From NCBI GenBank assembly GCA_003151425.1, contig PLXO01000059.1, forward strand, positions 1-35,087: DNA of 35,087 nucleotides. The letters run 5' to 3'. The stretch's first letter is position 1. Each line of letters opens with the position of its first letter. Below the pieces are notes generated by a model, which saw only the letters and a list, made by a program, of their open reading frames with translations, did not search any database and was not told where the DNA came from. Source of the DNA: Acetobacteraceae bacterium. Lineage in GTDB: Bacteria; Pseudomonadota; Alphaproteobacteria; Acetobacterales; Acetobacteraceae. Positions 16,119 through 23,594 of the stretch are shown here, one piece after another. A program made the position numbers and the translations under genes.

Positions 16119-16545
16119 CAGGCAGGGTCGCCAGGGTACCCCAGGTGGTGACGCGCGCCACGCGCAGCGCGATCACCGGAAGGCCCTCGATCTGCATGCT
16201 GCGGTATTGCGGATAGCGCGTGCGCAGTAGCGCCTGAGCGCGATCGTGCTCGGCGCCGGCGTCGAGGATCTCCGCCGCGCCGCGCAGCATCACCCAGCCG
16301 AGGCGCGACCAGTCCTCGTCATAGCGGTCGGCGATGAATGCAGCCCGCGGATTCGCCATGATATTGCGCAGACGTTTCAATCCGGCAGCATTGCCCTTCG
16401 GTTTCGCGTCGATAGTGATATAAAGCGTCGTATCGCTGCAGGCGAAGCACACCGGCACCACGTGTGGCGCGGCGCCGGCGTCGGCGGTGGCAAGGTGCCC
16501 GACCCGGCTCGCCTCCAGGAACGCGCGCGCCGCCGCCGGGATCAT
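16090..16545 (-). CDS. PPOX-type flavin/F420-binding split-barrel protein
   Basis: A 151-aa protein of the pyridoxamine-5'-phosphate-oxidase-like split-barrel family, close in style to the PPOX-class group often annotated as F420-dependent. It opens with AFLEASRVGHLATADAGAAP and VVPVCFA, the family's N-terminal strand pattern. KPKGNAAGLKRLRNI (about 48-62) and RYDEDWSRLGWVMLRG (about 74-89) follow. Such proteins bind FMN, F420 or heme and catalyse varied redox steps; the cofactor here cannot be assigned. The ATG at 16545 has no clear ribosome site but overlaps the TGA of a minicistron (ATGA) in a relay starting at the stop of the aldolase gene. Confidence 0.85.
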   Translation of the reverse strand: MIPAAARAFLEASRVGHLATADAGAAPHVVPVCFACSDTTLYITIDAKPKGNAAGLKRLRNIMANPRAAFIADRYDEDWSRLGWVMLRGAAEILDAGAEHDRAQALLRTRYPQYRSMQIEGLPVIALRVARVTTWGTLATLPAELPSHGGI

Positions 16546-16630
16546 GTCTCGACCGGTATCATGCTTGTTTCGGTATAAACCGGTTCCTGGATCATGTCGG
16601 GCTCCGGGATCATGTCGGATCGGGGATCAT
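16542..16630 (-). promoter_or_regulatory. Minicistron relay linking the aldolase gene to the PPOX gene
   Basis: The aldolase TGA (16629-16627) lies in ATGA. That ATG opens MIPDPT (16630-16610), ending in ATGA. The next ATG opens a 23-codon frame (16613-16542) with internal MIPEP, MIQEP and MIPVE copies, ending in the ATGA of the PPOX start, which itself begins MIPAA. The spacer is thus made of copies of the ATGATCC start sequence and is tiled by overlapping frames. Confidence 0.75.
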
Positions 16631-17430
16631 GCCGACTTGAGTGGAATCGCCCGCTGCTGGCGCACGTCGGCCCGTCCGGCGGACAGGATGTAGCCCACAT
16701 CCGATCCGCTGGTCAGATAGCGCACGCCGAGCTGCACCAGCCAAGTTTGGAACGCCAGGTCCTCGCGCACGCCGCCGACCCCCATCGCCTTGCCATGGTG
16801 CTTCGCCGCCGCGGCCGTCGCTTCGAACGCGGCGCGCATGCGCGGGTGCTGGTAATCGCCGGGGATGCCCATCTCGGTGGACAGGTCGGTGGAGCCGATA
16901 TGCACCACGTCGATCCCGTCGACCGCGGCGATGGCATCGACATTTTCGATCGCCTCCGGCGTCTCCAGCATCGCGATCAGCAGCGTGTGCTCGTTGAGCA
17001 GCTTGTTGATCTCCGGCTGCTTCAGCGGCGCATAACCCAGCGCCGGTACTGTGCCGGCAGCAGAACGATGACCGATCGGTGCGAACCGGCAGGCCTCGAC
17101 GACCGCGCGCGCCTCGGCCGCGTTCTGGATATGCGGCACCATCACACCCTGCGCGCCGCAATCCAGGATGCGCGTCGCATCGTGCGGGTCGTGCGAGGTG
17201 ACGCGCGCGATCGGCGTGACCCCCAGGCCGAGCGCCGCGACGCAGATCGCCGCCGCCGTCTCGAGCGAGGTGGGGTTGTGCTCCAGGTCGATGTAGATGG
17301 CATCGAAGCCGCACGCGGCGGCGATCATGGCGATGTTCGGCGTACGCATCTGGTTGACACCCAGACACACCACCAGCTCGTCGTTCGCCAGCTTTTGTCG
17401 GGCCAAATTTGCCCCGATCGTTGTCGGCAT
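16627..17430 (-). CDS. HpcH/HpaI aldolase family protein
   Basis: A 267-aa class II (metal-dependent) pyruvate aldolase of the HpcH/HpaI type, which cleaves or forms 2-keto-hydroxy acids to pyruvate and an aldehyde. The catalytic features seen are YIDLEH (D48, E50, H51), R76, and the metal/pyruvate site region MLETPEAIENV (E156) with GSTDLS (D182). The ATG at 17430 has GGGGAG 7 nt upstream; the longer frame to 17568 lacks family similarity. It heads a minus-strand run aldolase-PPOX-NUDIX joined by repeat-built junctions. Confidence 0.92.
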   Translation of the reverse strand: MPTTIGANLARQKLANDELVVCLGVNQMRTPNIAMIAAACGFDAIYIDLEHNPTSLETAAAICVAALGLGVTPIARVTSHDPHDATRILDCGAQGVMVPHIQNAAEARAVVEACRFAPIGHRSAAGTVPALGYAPLKQPEINKLLNEHTLLIAMLETPEAIENVDAIAAVDGIDVVHIGSTDLSTEMGIPGDYQHPRMRAAFEATAAAAKHHGKAMGVGGVREDLAFQTWLVQLGVRYLTSGSDVGYILSAGRADVRQQRAIPLKSA

Positions 17431-17574
17431 CGGAATTCTCCCCACGTATGGATATCCCACGCACGCTAGCCCCGATTTCTCACGCTGTCGCGGTACGGTG
17501 GCGACGGGAGTTGTCGCGCCTGAACGGGCTAATGGGAGATTGAGCGCCGCCGCCAATATCGGTTGCATCGGTGA

Positions 17575-17825
17575 GACATGACTGGTCTTCGACGGGGCAA
17601 TGCCCGAGCCGCTCGGGACGTCCGCCTTAACACAGAGACGCAGAGATCTCAGGGATCTCAGAGAAGGCTACGCAGCGACTGCACTTCGCGCGAAGTGCAT
17701 TATCCGCATCTCTGAGATCTCTGAGCCTCTGTGTTAAGGCGTACTTCCGCCGCAGGCACCAACGCCCGCGCGTTTCCTCCACTCGACCAGTTCCACAGCG
17801 AGTGTTGCGACGCCACAATACACGA
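17575..17825. repeat. Intergenic inverted-repeat element, copy 2
   Basis: CCTTAACACAGAG (17625-17637) pairs with CTCTGTGTTAAGG (17727-17739). Inside are matching AGAGATCTCAG-type arms and a perfect 18-bp palindrome GCACTTCGCGCGAAGTGC (17681-17698), so the whole can form one long stem. Flanks match the element near 13847. It fills most of the 421-bp gap between the aldolase start and the methyltransferase end; no gene is visible there. Confidence 0.8.
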
Positions 17826-17851
17826 CTACGCGAGAGTATGCGCAAGCCGCG

Positions 17852-18562
17852 CTAACCAACCACCAGACGCGCGCGAAACGCGAACTGCATGAACCCGATG
17901 TCGCGCCAACTCCCTAGCGTCAATACGACCAGCGCCCAGCCGAACAATGCGTGCGGCAGATGCTGGCGCGACAGGGCAAAACCGCCAGATTGGGTCAAGC
18001 GGAGGCCGCCATTGATGCCCTGGAACCGCTCGATCGCGAATCCCGCGCGCTCCAGGCTGCGCCGCAGGCTGCGCGCGGTGAACCAGCGCAGATGGGTGCG
18101 GTCCAGCACGCCGGTGTCGCGATAGTCCCAGTCGCGCAGCACCAGCAGTTCGCACAGCGCGCGATAGTGCCGCATGTTCGGCACCGACCCGATCAGCACG
18201 CCGCCGGGCGCGATATAGGCACGGATCTCGCGCAGGAAGCGGTCATGGTCCGGCATGTGCTCGATCACGTCGTTGCATACCACGACATCGAAATAACCGA
18301 GCGGCAGCGCGGCGCGTGCGGCCTCGAACGTGCCGACCAGCACGCGGTGCAGCCGTCCGGCCGCAATCGCCGCGGCATCGGCGCCCGGCTCGATGCCCCA
18401 CACCTCGCCGTGCAGGCGCGCGGCGAAATCGCCCTCGTCGCAGCCGATCTCCAGCACAGTCCCGTAGCGCTCCGGCATGAACGCCAGCATCTCCGCGCGA
18501 GGCTGGCGATAGGTGATGCGTGTCACGCAGCCTGCCGCAGCGCTTTCGGCCGGCGCGCGCAT
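17852..18562 (-). CDS. Class I SAM-dependent methyltransferase
   Basis: About 236 aa. The SAM-binding motif I is VLEIGCDEGDFAARL (near residues 37-51) with the acidic motif II in WGIEPGADAA. VVCNDVIEHMPDHDRFLREI and GGVLIGSVPNMRHY follow as motifs typical of Methyltransf_11/23-type enzymes, many of which act on glycans or lipids. A hydrophobic C-terminal stretch (LFGWALVVLTLGSW) suggests membrane association. The start is ambiguous: ATG 18562 and ATG 18583 are copies of the same sequence in a 21-bp repeat and both are in frame. It is divergent from the M23 peptidase gene. The acceptor is unknown. Confidence 0.85.
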   Translation of the reverse strand: MRAPAESAAAGCVTRITYRQPRAEMLAFMPERYGTVLEIGCDEGDFAARLHGEVWGIEPGADAAAIAAGRLHRVLVGTFEAARAALPLGYFDVVVCNDVIEHMPDHDRFLREIRAYIAPGGVLIGSVPNMRHYRALCELLVLRDWDYRDTGVLDRTHLRWFTARSLRRSLERAGFAIERFQGINGGLRLTQSGGFALSRQHLPHALFGWALVVLTLGSWRDIGFMQFAFRARLVVG

Positions 18563-18596
18563 GCAGTGTGGCGATGCGCGCATGCAGTGTGGCTAC
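18555..18596 (-). repeat. 21-bp x2 tandem repeat duplicating a start codon
   Basis: Two units (18555-18575, 18576-18596) that differ only in their last three bases. Each carries GCATGCGCGC on the minus strand, giving two in-frame starts (MRAPAES and MRASPHCMRAPAES). Confidence 0.88.
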
Positions 18597-18803
18597 GCAT
18601 GCGCGCTGTCCGCCGACCCGCGCGCGCCCGGCCCGTATACGCCCGGTCCGGTCGTGCAATGCACCACGGTTGGCAGGTCGATGTCGCGATGTGAGTGGAA
18701 CAAAACAAGCCCAGCATGCCTGGATGCAACGAGTGCATTCCTTATGTGGATCAAAGCCGGCCATGTAGCGGTTTTGTTAACCATACCATAGTACCCGAGG
18801 CGG

Positions 18804-19376
18804 ATGCGACCGCCAGCCCTCCTGTTTGGATTGCTGCTCGCGCTGCCAGCCGCCGCGGCTCCACCGGATGGAGGGTTCTGCGGCCGGATGCTCATGCCTG
18901 CGGTGCAGTTGCGCGTGCTGTCGCGCGGCTTCAGCCACTACCACTCCGGCCTCGACCTGATGGCGCCGTACGGCTCGCCGATCCGGGCCGCGGCGGGCGG
19001 CACCGTGATCTACGCGGGGTGGTATTACGCCTACGGCAATATCGTTGATATTCAGCTCGCTGATGGGTTGATCACCCGCTACGCCCACATGTCGGCATTC
19101 GCTCCGGGCATCGCGCGTGGCGCGCCGGTCAGCGCCGGGGGGGTCATCGGCCAGATCGGTACCACCGGCCGCGCGCATGGCGCCCATGTGCATTTCGAGG
19201 TGCGGATCAACGGCCATCCGGTCGATCCAGAACCATATCTTGGCCTGGCGGCGTGCCCGGCGACGCCGGAGGGGGCCCCGCTGGAGGAGGCGCGTGTGCC
19301 CCAACCAGTACCGGGGGCACCGGAGTTGGCAAACCCGGCCCCGACCGCTTCGGGCGTGGGTCGGCGGAACCGGTAG
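18804..19376 (+). CDS. M23-family metallopeptidase (LytM domain), secreted
   Basis: A 190-aa exported protein with a Sec signal peptide (hydrophobic 5-18, cleavage after AAA). A LytM/M23 domain occupies about 42-146. The zinc site is complete: H47xxxD51 (HSGLD), H95 (YAHMS) and H128-V-H130. Such enzymes cut glycyl or meso-DAP cross-links in peptidoglycan; it is a single-domain version without coiled coil or LysM. The C-terminal 40 residues are Pro/Ala rich and probably disordered. GAGG lies only 3 nt before the ATG, a tight spacing. Confidence 0.9.
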   Translation: MRPPALLFGLLLALPAAAAPPDGGFCGRMLMPAVQLRVLSRGFSHYHSGLDLMAPYGSPIRAAAGGTVIYAGWYYAYGNIVDIQLADGLITRYAHMSAFAPGIARGAPVSAGGVIGQIGTTGRAHGAHVHFEVRINGHPVDPEPYLGLAACPATPEGAPLEEARVPQPVPGAPELANPAPTASGVGRRNR

Positions 19377-19645
19377 GCCGGGCCCTGCCGGGTGGTGCGT
19401 CGGTTTGGTTGGCACTGCCCGTCCCGCGCCGTGGCGGCGTCTGTTATTCCGGCCATCCATCGCAGAGCCCCGGGCATGGTCGGGTGATCCCCGGGTCAAG
19501 GTGCCCGGGACGGCCGTGACGAGGCACCGGCCTTGACGAGCGCCAGCCATGACGAGCGAACGAGCGGCGCCGCTATCGCAGGTGCGGGATCGGCGTTACC
19601 GTAGACTAAAAGGCGCAACCACGCGTCATTTCAGGAGAGCGAAAC
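19377..19645. other. Intergenic region upstream of phaA with a 17-bp repeat
   Basis: This 269-bp gap must hold the phaA promoter and, near its end, the CAGGAGA ribosome site. CCCGGGTCAAGGTGCCCGGG could form a hairpin around 19490. Three units of 16-17 bp with TGACGAGCG/TGACGAGG cores lie at 19513, 19530 and 19546. I see no gene in it. Confidence 0.5.
19513..19562 (+). repeat. 17-bp x3 imperfect tandem repeat
   Basis: Units 19513-19529, 19530-19545 and 19546-19562 share GCC(G/T/A)TGACGAG. Unlike the other arrays it is not at a start or stop codon; phaA starts 84 nt downstream. Confidence 0.7.
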
Positions 19646-20848
19646 ATGGACAACCCACCCCGCGGCGACCCCAACCGGGACGACATCGTCATCGTTGCCG
19701 CCATGCGCACGCCCGTCGGCAGCTTCAACGGCGCCTTCGCCTCGGTGCCCGCGCATGTGCTCGGAACCGCCGCGGTGCAGGCCGCGATCGCCAGCGCCGG
19801 GATCGACCCGGCGGATGTCGATGAGGTCATCCTCGGCCAGATCCTCGGCGCCGGCGAAGGCCAGAACCCCGCCCGTCAGGCCGCCCGCGCCGCCGGCATT
19901 CCCGACAAATCCACCGCGTTCGGCATCAACCAGGTGTGCGGCTCCGGCCTGCGCGCGGTCGCCCTCGGCGCGCAGCAGATCCGCACCGGCGAAAGCGCCA
20001 TCGTCGTCGCCGGCGGCATGGAGAGCATGAGCACCTCGCAGCACTCCGCCTATCTGCGCGCCGGCACCAAGATGGGCAGCGTCGAGTTCATCGACACCAT
20101 GCTGAAGGACGGGCTGTGGGACGCGTTCAACGGCTACCACATGGGCACCACGGCGGAGAACGTCGCCCGCGCCTTCCAGATCACCCGCGAGGAGCAGGAC
20201 GCGTTCGCGCTCGCCAGCCAGCACAAGGCCAGCGCCGCACAGAAGGCCGGGCGGTTCAAGGACGAGATCACCCCGGTCACCATCAAGGGCCGCAAGGGCG
20301 ACACGGTGGTGAGCGACGACGAATACATCCGCCACGATGCCACCGCCGAATCGATGGCCCGGTTGCGCCCGGCGTTCAGCAAGGACGGCACGGTGACCGC
20401 CGGCAACGCCTCGGGCATCAATGACGGCGGCGCGGCGCTGGTGTTGATGACCGCGCGCGAGGCGGCCAAGCGGGGGCTGACGCCGTTGGCCCGCATAGCG
20501 TCCTTCGCCACCGCCGGCGTCGATCCGGCGGTGATGGGCACCGGCCCGATCCCGTCCACCCGCAAGGCGCTCGCCCGCGCCGGGTGGAAGCCGGACGACC
20601 TGGACCTGGTCGAGGCCAATGAGGCCTTCGCCGCGCAGGCCATTGCGGTGAACAAGGACCTTGGCTGGGACACCGGCAAGGTGAACGTGAATGGCGGGGC
20701 CATCGCCATCGGTCATCCGATAGGGGCGTCCGGCGCGCGCGTGCTGATCACGCTGCTGCACGAGATGCAGAAGCGTGACGCCAAGAAGGGCCTCGCGACG
20801 CTGTGCATCGGCGGCGGCATGGGCGTCGCCATGTGCGTCGAACGCTGA
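19646..20848 (+). CDS. phaA: Acetyl-CoA C-acetyltransferase (beta-ketothiolase)
   Basis: A 400-aa thiolase that condenses two acetyl-CoA to acetoacetyl-CoA, the first step of polyhydroxybutyrate synthesis. The active site is complete: C98 (NQVCGSG), H357 (IGHPIGASG) and C387 (CIGGGMG). The first 12 or so residues (Pro/Asp/Arg rich) extend beyond the usual thiolase start. CAGGAGA lies 8 nt before the ATG. It is followed on the same strand by phaB after 221 nt containing a strong hairpin and a GC-rich repeat. The neighbouring reductase identifies the biosynthetic role; no phaC is in the window. Confidence 0.96.
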   Translation: MDNPPRGDPNRDDIVIVAAMRTPVGSFNGAFASVPAHVLGTAAVQAAIASAGIDPADVDEVILGQILGAGEGQNPARQAARAAGIPDKSTAFGINQVCGSGLRAVALGAQQIRTGESAIVVAGGMESMSTSQHSAYLRAGTKMGSVEFIDTMLKDGLWDAFNGYHMGTTAENVARAFQITREEQDAFALASQHKASAAQKAGRFKDEITPVTIKGRKGDTVVSDDEYIRHDATAESMARLRPAFSKDGTVTAGNASGINDGGAALVLMTAREAAKRGLTPLARIASFATAGVDPAVMGTGPIPSTRKALARAGWKPDDLDLVEANEAFAAQAIAVNKDLGWDTGKVNVNGGAIAIGHPIGASGARVLITLLHEMQKRDAKKGLATLCIGGGMGVAMCVER

Positions 20849-20883
20849 CCGGCGCTCGGCCCCGGCCCCGGCCCGGCTAACGG

Positions 20884-20917
20884 CGAGTCGCGTAGGGATT
20901 TTTCCCCGCGCGGCTCG
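20884..20917 (+). terminator. Strong hairpin after phaA
   Basis: A 34-nt hairpin with a 15-bp stem (one A-C mismatch, two G-T pairs) and a TTTT loop, 36 nt after the phaA stop. There is no U-run after it, so it may be an attenuator or mRNA stabiliser between phaA and phaB as easily as a full terminator. Confidence 0.65.
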
Positions 20918-20918
20918 T

Positions 20919-20973
20919 TGCGTTTCTGGGGGGCGTTTCTGGGGGCGTTCCCGGGGGCGTTCCCGGGGGTGCA
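20919..20973 (+). repeat. GC-rich tandem repeat between phaA and phaB
   Basis: Four units of 12-15 bp, two with GCGTTTCTGGGG and two with GCGTTCCCGGGGG, ending at TGCATTTTT. It contains no ATG and is not near a start or stop codon. Confidence 0.8.
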
Positions 20974-21069
20974 TTTTTAGCGGCCTGCCCAGGGCGCGTG
21001 GTGCCAAGGCGCGCGATGCCGTGCTAGAACGTCGGAAAATGCCGTAAGCAAACAAGGGGAGACGTCAAC

Positions 21070-21792
21070 ATGGCGCGTGTTGCATTGGTGACCGGTGGAT
21101 CGAGAGGCATTGGCGCGGCGATCAGCGCGGCGCTGAAGGAACAGGGCCGCACCGTCGTCGCCAACTATACCAGCAGCGACGCCGCAGCCGAGGCGTTCCA
21201 CGCCGAGACCGGCATCCGGGTGATGAGGTTCGACGTCAGCGACCTTGCCGCCTGCGAGACGGCGGTCGCGCAGATCACCGCCGAGGTCGGGCCGATCGAG
21301 ATCCTGGTGAACAACGCCGGCATCACCCGCGATGCCACGCTGACGCGCATGACGCGCGACATGTGGGATGCCGTGCTGGATACCGACCTCGGGTCGTGTT
21401 TCAACCTGTGCAAGCTGACGTTCGACGCGATGCGCACCGCCAAGTTCGGCCGGATCGTCAACATCGGCAGCGTCAACGGCCAGATGGGACAGTATGGCCA
21501 GGTCAACTATGCGGCCGCCAAATCGGCCATCCACGGCTTCACCAAGGCGCTGGCGCAGGAAGGTGCCCGGTTCGGCATCACGGTGAACGCCGTCGCGCCC
21601 GGCTACATCGATACCGACATGGTCCGCGCGGTGCCGGCCGAGGTGATGCAGAAGATTCTGGCCCGGATTCCGATCGGCCGATTGGGCCATTCGGAGGAGA
21701 TCGGGCGCGCGGTCGCCTTCCTGACCGCCGAGGAGGCCGGCTTCATCACGGGGTCTACGCTGTCGATCAACGGCGGCCAGCACATGTACTAG
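21070..21792 (+). CDS. phaB: Acetoacetyl-CoA reductase
   Basis: A 240-aa short-chain dehydrogenase that reduces acetoacetyl-CoA to (R)-3-hydroxybutyryl-CoA with NADPH. The cofactor motif TGGSRGIG (8-15), the NNAG motif (81-84) and the catalytic S134, Y147 and K151 are present. The VNGQMGQYGQVNYAAAKSAI segment is characteristic of PhaB. AAGGGGAG lies 9 nt before the ATG. It is the second gene of a phaAB pair. Confidence 0.96.
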   Translation: MARVALVTGGSRGIGAAISAALKEQGRTVVANYTSSDAAAEAFHAETGIRVMRFDVSDLAACETAVAQITAEVGPIEILVNNAGITRDATLTRMTRDMWDAVLDTDLGSCFNLCKLTFDAMRTAKFGRIVNIGSVNGQMGQYGQVNYAAAKSAIHGFTKALAQEGARFGITVNAVAPGYIDTDMVRAVPAEVMQKILARIPIGRLGHSEEIGRAVAFLTAEEAGFITGSTLSINGGQHMY

Positions 21793-22133
21793 GCTGGCGC
21801 CTGGCACACAGGCGCGGTCCGACGCCGGGGGTCACGGAGGTCAACGGTTCCAACGACTGCCCCCACCTTCCGGTCGTGCGGTGCGTGCCAGACACCCCCT
21901 CAGCGCCCGATGCGGCGTCGGCGCTGTCACGGTGCATAGGGTCCTGCCTTACCAATTATGCGCCAGGCGCGATGGCGCACCCCCCGCCACGCCGGCGGCG
22001 ACCTTGGCGACCAACCGCACAGGCACGGGATCGTCCGGGCCGACTTCGCTGCGGGTCCCGCCCGGGACCATCCGCATTTCCGGGGCCGCCTCGCCGGCGG
22101 TGCTCTCACGGTGCATAGGGTCCTGCCGACCGA
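21793..22133. other. Intergenic region with a 22-bp direct repeat
   Basis: This 341-bp gap between the converging phaB and hypothetical genes contains TCACGGTGCATAGGGTCCTG plus CC twice (21927-21948 and 22106-22127). The second copy lies against the stop codon of the gene at 22134, and the first is followed by a similar TTA-containing tail. I see no gene here. Confidence 0.6.
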
Positions 22134-22754
22134 TTACGCGGCGAGTGCCAGGGTGGCGGCCGCCAGACGCGCAGCGACCTCGGCCAGGAGCTGATCGCCC
22201 GTGGCCTCGCCCGGGCTGGCTTCGGTGTCAGCCTCGGAATTTGCCGGCGCCGCATCGCCGGGCTGCTGTCCGGCGGCCTCGGTCTCCGGCCGCGGCGCGG
22301 GCGTGGCTTGCCGCACGGGCGCGCTCGGAGCGATGGCCGGCGCTTGCGGCGCGCGAGGGCCGGGGACCGAGGCCGCCGCCGAGGCCGGCAGCGCCGACGC
22401 GGTCTGCAGGCGCCTGAGTTCTCGAATTTTGGTATCCGCCAGCCGGCTCAACACCCCGGCCTTGGTTTCGAAGCGCAGGATCAGGGCGAGCGGCATATCG
22501 GGCCGCGCGGCACAGCGGTAGAGGTGCAGGCTGGCGTGGTGCGCGGCGAGGGCATGGACCACCAACATGGCCTGCAGCGGATCGCGCGGGTCCAGTATGG
22601 CGAGCAGGGCAAAGGCGGTATCGCGTTGCGCGGCTCTCTCTACCTCGGAGAAGTGCGGAAGGTGCGGCAGGGTGTCGACGATGGTTTGCACCAGGGTGCT
22701 GCGGGTGGCGGGGTCGAGGTCGAGTGATGGAACGTGGACGGATACTGCGGTCAT
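22134..22754 (-). CDS. Conserved-type hypothetical protein with Ala/Pro-rich tail
   Basis: A 206-aa protein with no named family that I recognise. The first half is an ordered helical domain. Its core is DPRDPLQAMLVVHALAAHHA (about 55-75), then a Cys/Arg-containing segment and FETKAGVLSRLADTKIRELRRLQ (about 92-115). The second half is low-complexity Ala, Pro, Glu and Ser ending in a short helix. The ATG at 22754 was chosen at the start of the ordered part; ATG 22781 is possible. An IS1595-family element is inserted 78 bp upstream of the ATG and has probably separated it from its old promoter. Confidence 0.6.
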   Translation of the reverse strand: MTAVSVHVPSLDLDPATRSTLVQTIVDTLPHLPHFSEVERAAQRDTAFALLAILDPRDPLQAMLVVHALAAHHASLHLYRCAARPDMPLALILRFETKAGVLSRLADTKIRELRRLQTASALPASAAASVPGPRAPQAPAIAPSAPVRQATPAPRPETEAAGQQPGDAAPANSEADTEASPGEATGDQLLAEVAARLAAATLALAA

Positions 22755-23066
22755 GGTGTGTGGTGCCTTTTGCGCCTGCATAAAAACGTCCGAACATAAC
22801 AGGAACGCGGCGGCGATGCAAGGACTATATTCCCAATTATGTCTTTCAGACCACAAACACTATATCTAGTCCGGAATGGTATTGTGAACTATATCAATCA
22901 GTTGCACAGAGAAATTGCCTATTGCGCAAAGCGGCGGAAAATCCTATGATACCCCTTGAGGCTGGAGAGATAACGTGGCGCCCCTCGTATGGTGAGACAG
23001 AAGGAGCGGCGCTTGCGGAATCGGCGGTGTGACGTATGCGCCGTTAACGGAAACGTCAATGACGGG

Positions 23067-23085
23067 GGTGGACAATAAGTCCACC
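23067..23085 (+). other. Perfect 7-bp hairpin inside the IS
   Basis: GGTGGAC-AATAA-GTCCACC, a 7-bp stem with a 5-nt loop in the non-coding left part of the IS1595-family element. Its role is unknown; it could stop transcription entering from outside. Confidence 0.5.
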
Positions 23086-23152
23086 TTGAGCGATATCACG
23101 GTATCACGTGATGTCACTTGCTATCATGAGATGGCAGGAGATGGCACGGGTA

Positions 23153-23179
23153 GGTGGAGGTGCGGGGAGTTGAACCCCG
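23153..23179 (-). ncRNA. tmRNA 3'-end-like fragment carried inside the IS
   Basis: On the minus strand CGGGG-TTCAACT-CCCCG forms a 5-bp T-stem with the TTCAACT loop that marks tmRNA rather than tRNA. It is followed by CACCTCC and ACC, the acceptor 3' strand as in alphaproteobacterial tmRNA (the expected last A is T here). The lower-coordinate side shows no matching 5' acceptor strand or tag-peptide frame, so this is a fragment, not a working ssrA gene. It lies within the IS1595-family element. It could be captured host sequence, an old attachment site, or chance similarity. Confidence 0.5.
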
Positions 23180-23293
23180 TGGGGCAGCTTCGCGAGGGCC
23201 GGCCTTGGGTCCACACCCCACCCCCATCTAGACGCCCAACCGGGTCACCCGGGCGCAAACCAAGATGACCCGGCGCGGGCGCGCCACCGACAA

Positions 23294-23321
23294 CCAGCCC
23301 CCTGCGCTAACAGGGGGCTGG
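23294..23321. terminator. Perfect 11-bp hairpin inside the IS
   Basis: CCAGCCCCCTG-CGCTAA-CAGGGGGCTGG, a perfect 11-bp stem and 6-nt loop about 70 nt before the small ORF. It could insulate the small ORF and transposase from outside transcription. There is no U-run on either strand. Confidence 0.5.
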
Positions 23322-23393
23322 TGCCGGACTCAAACGCTTAGCACTACGTCCGCGCCGGTGGGAAGGGGTGCTCAACGCCACAATTGGGTAAAA

Positions 23394-23594
23394 ATGACCG
23401 ATCAAGATGACCAGTACCCGCCCGAGGAAGCTAAGGCCCGCTTTGAGGCAACGCTACGCGCTGCGCTGAACACGCCCCCGGTCATTCATCCATCCAAGAA
23501 AAAAGCGGCAGAGGCGCCAGCCCCCGCTTCCTCCGCCACCGCAAAAACCGGCCGGCAAGTATCCGGAAATCAGGCTTCGTCAGTGCGGCGGTAG
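23394..23594 (+). CDS. Small passenger protein of the IS, unknown
   Basis: A 66-aa acidic-then-basic protein. Its start, MTDQDDQYPPEEAKARFEAT, is followed by LRAALNTPP and then a Lys/Ala/Pro tail. The YxPEEAxxRFExxLRxxLNTPP pattern is one I associate with short conserved alphaproteobacterial ORFs; no function is known to me. It lies tail-to-tail with the transposase, overlapping its 3' end by 25 bp, inside the IS. The upstream GGGTAAAA gives only a weak ribosome site. The frame also opens at 23265, but that part has no such pattern. Confidence 0.55.
   Translation: MTDQDDQYPPEEAKARFEATLRAALNTPPVIHPSKKKAAEAPAPASSATAKTGRQVSGNQASSVRR

Noticed and set aside
17431..17568. A 46-residue N-terminal extension of the aldolase
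   Set aside because: It has no family similarity, and the ATG at 17430 has a well-placed GGGGAG.
19631..21055. A 474-codon minus-strand frame opposite phaA
   Set aside because: It is antisense to a thiolase with an intact active site. The repetitive Ala/Gly/His/Arg composition is a shadow of the codon bias.
23153..23179. A tRNA gene at the T-arm-like sequence
   Set aside because: The loop reads TTCAACT, not a tRNA T-loop, and no anticodon arm or 5' acceptor strand is present.
23153..23340. A complete permuted tmRNA gene
   Set aside because: Reading on past the acceptor end on the minus strand I found neither a complementary 5' acceptor strand nor a tag-peptide frame.
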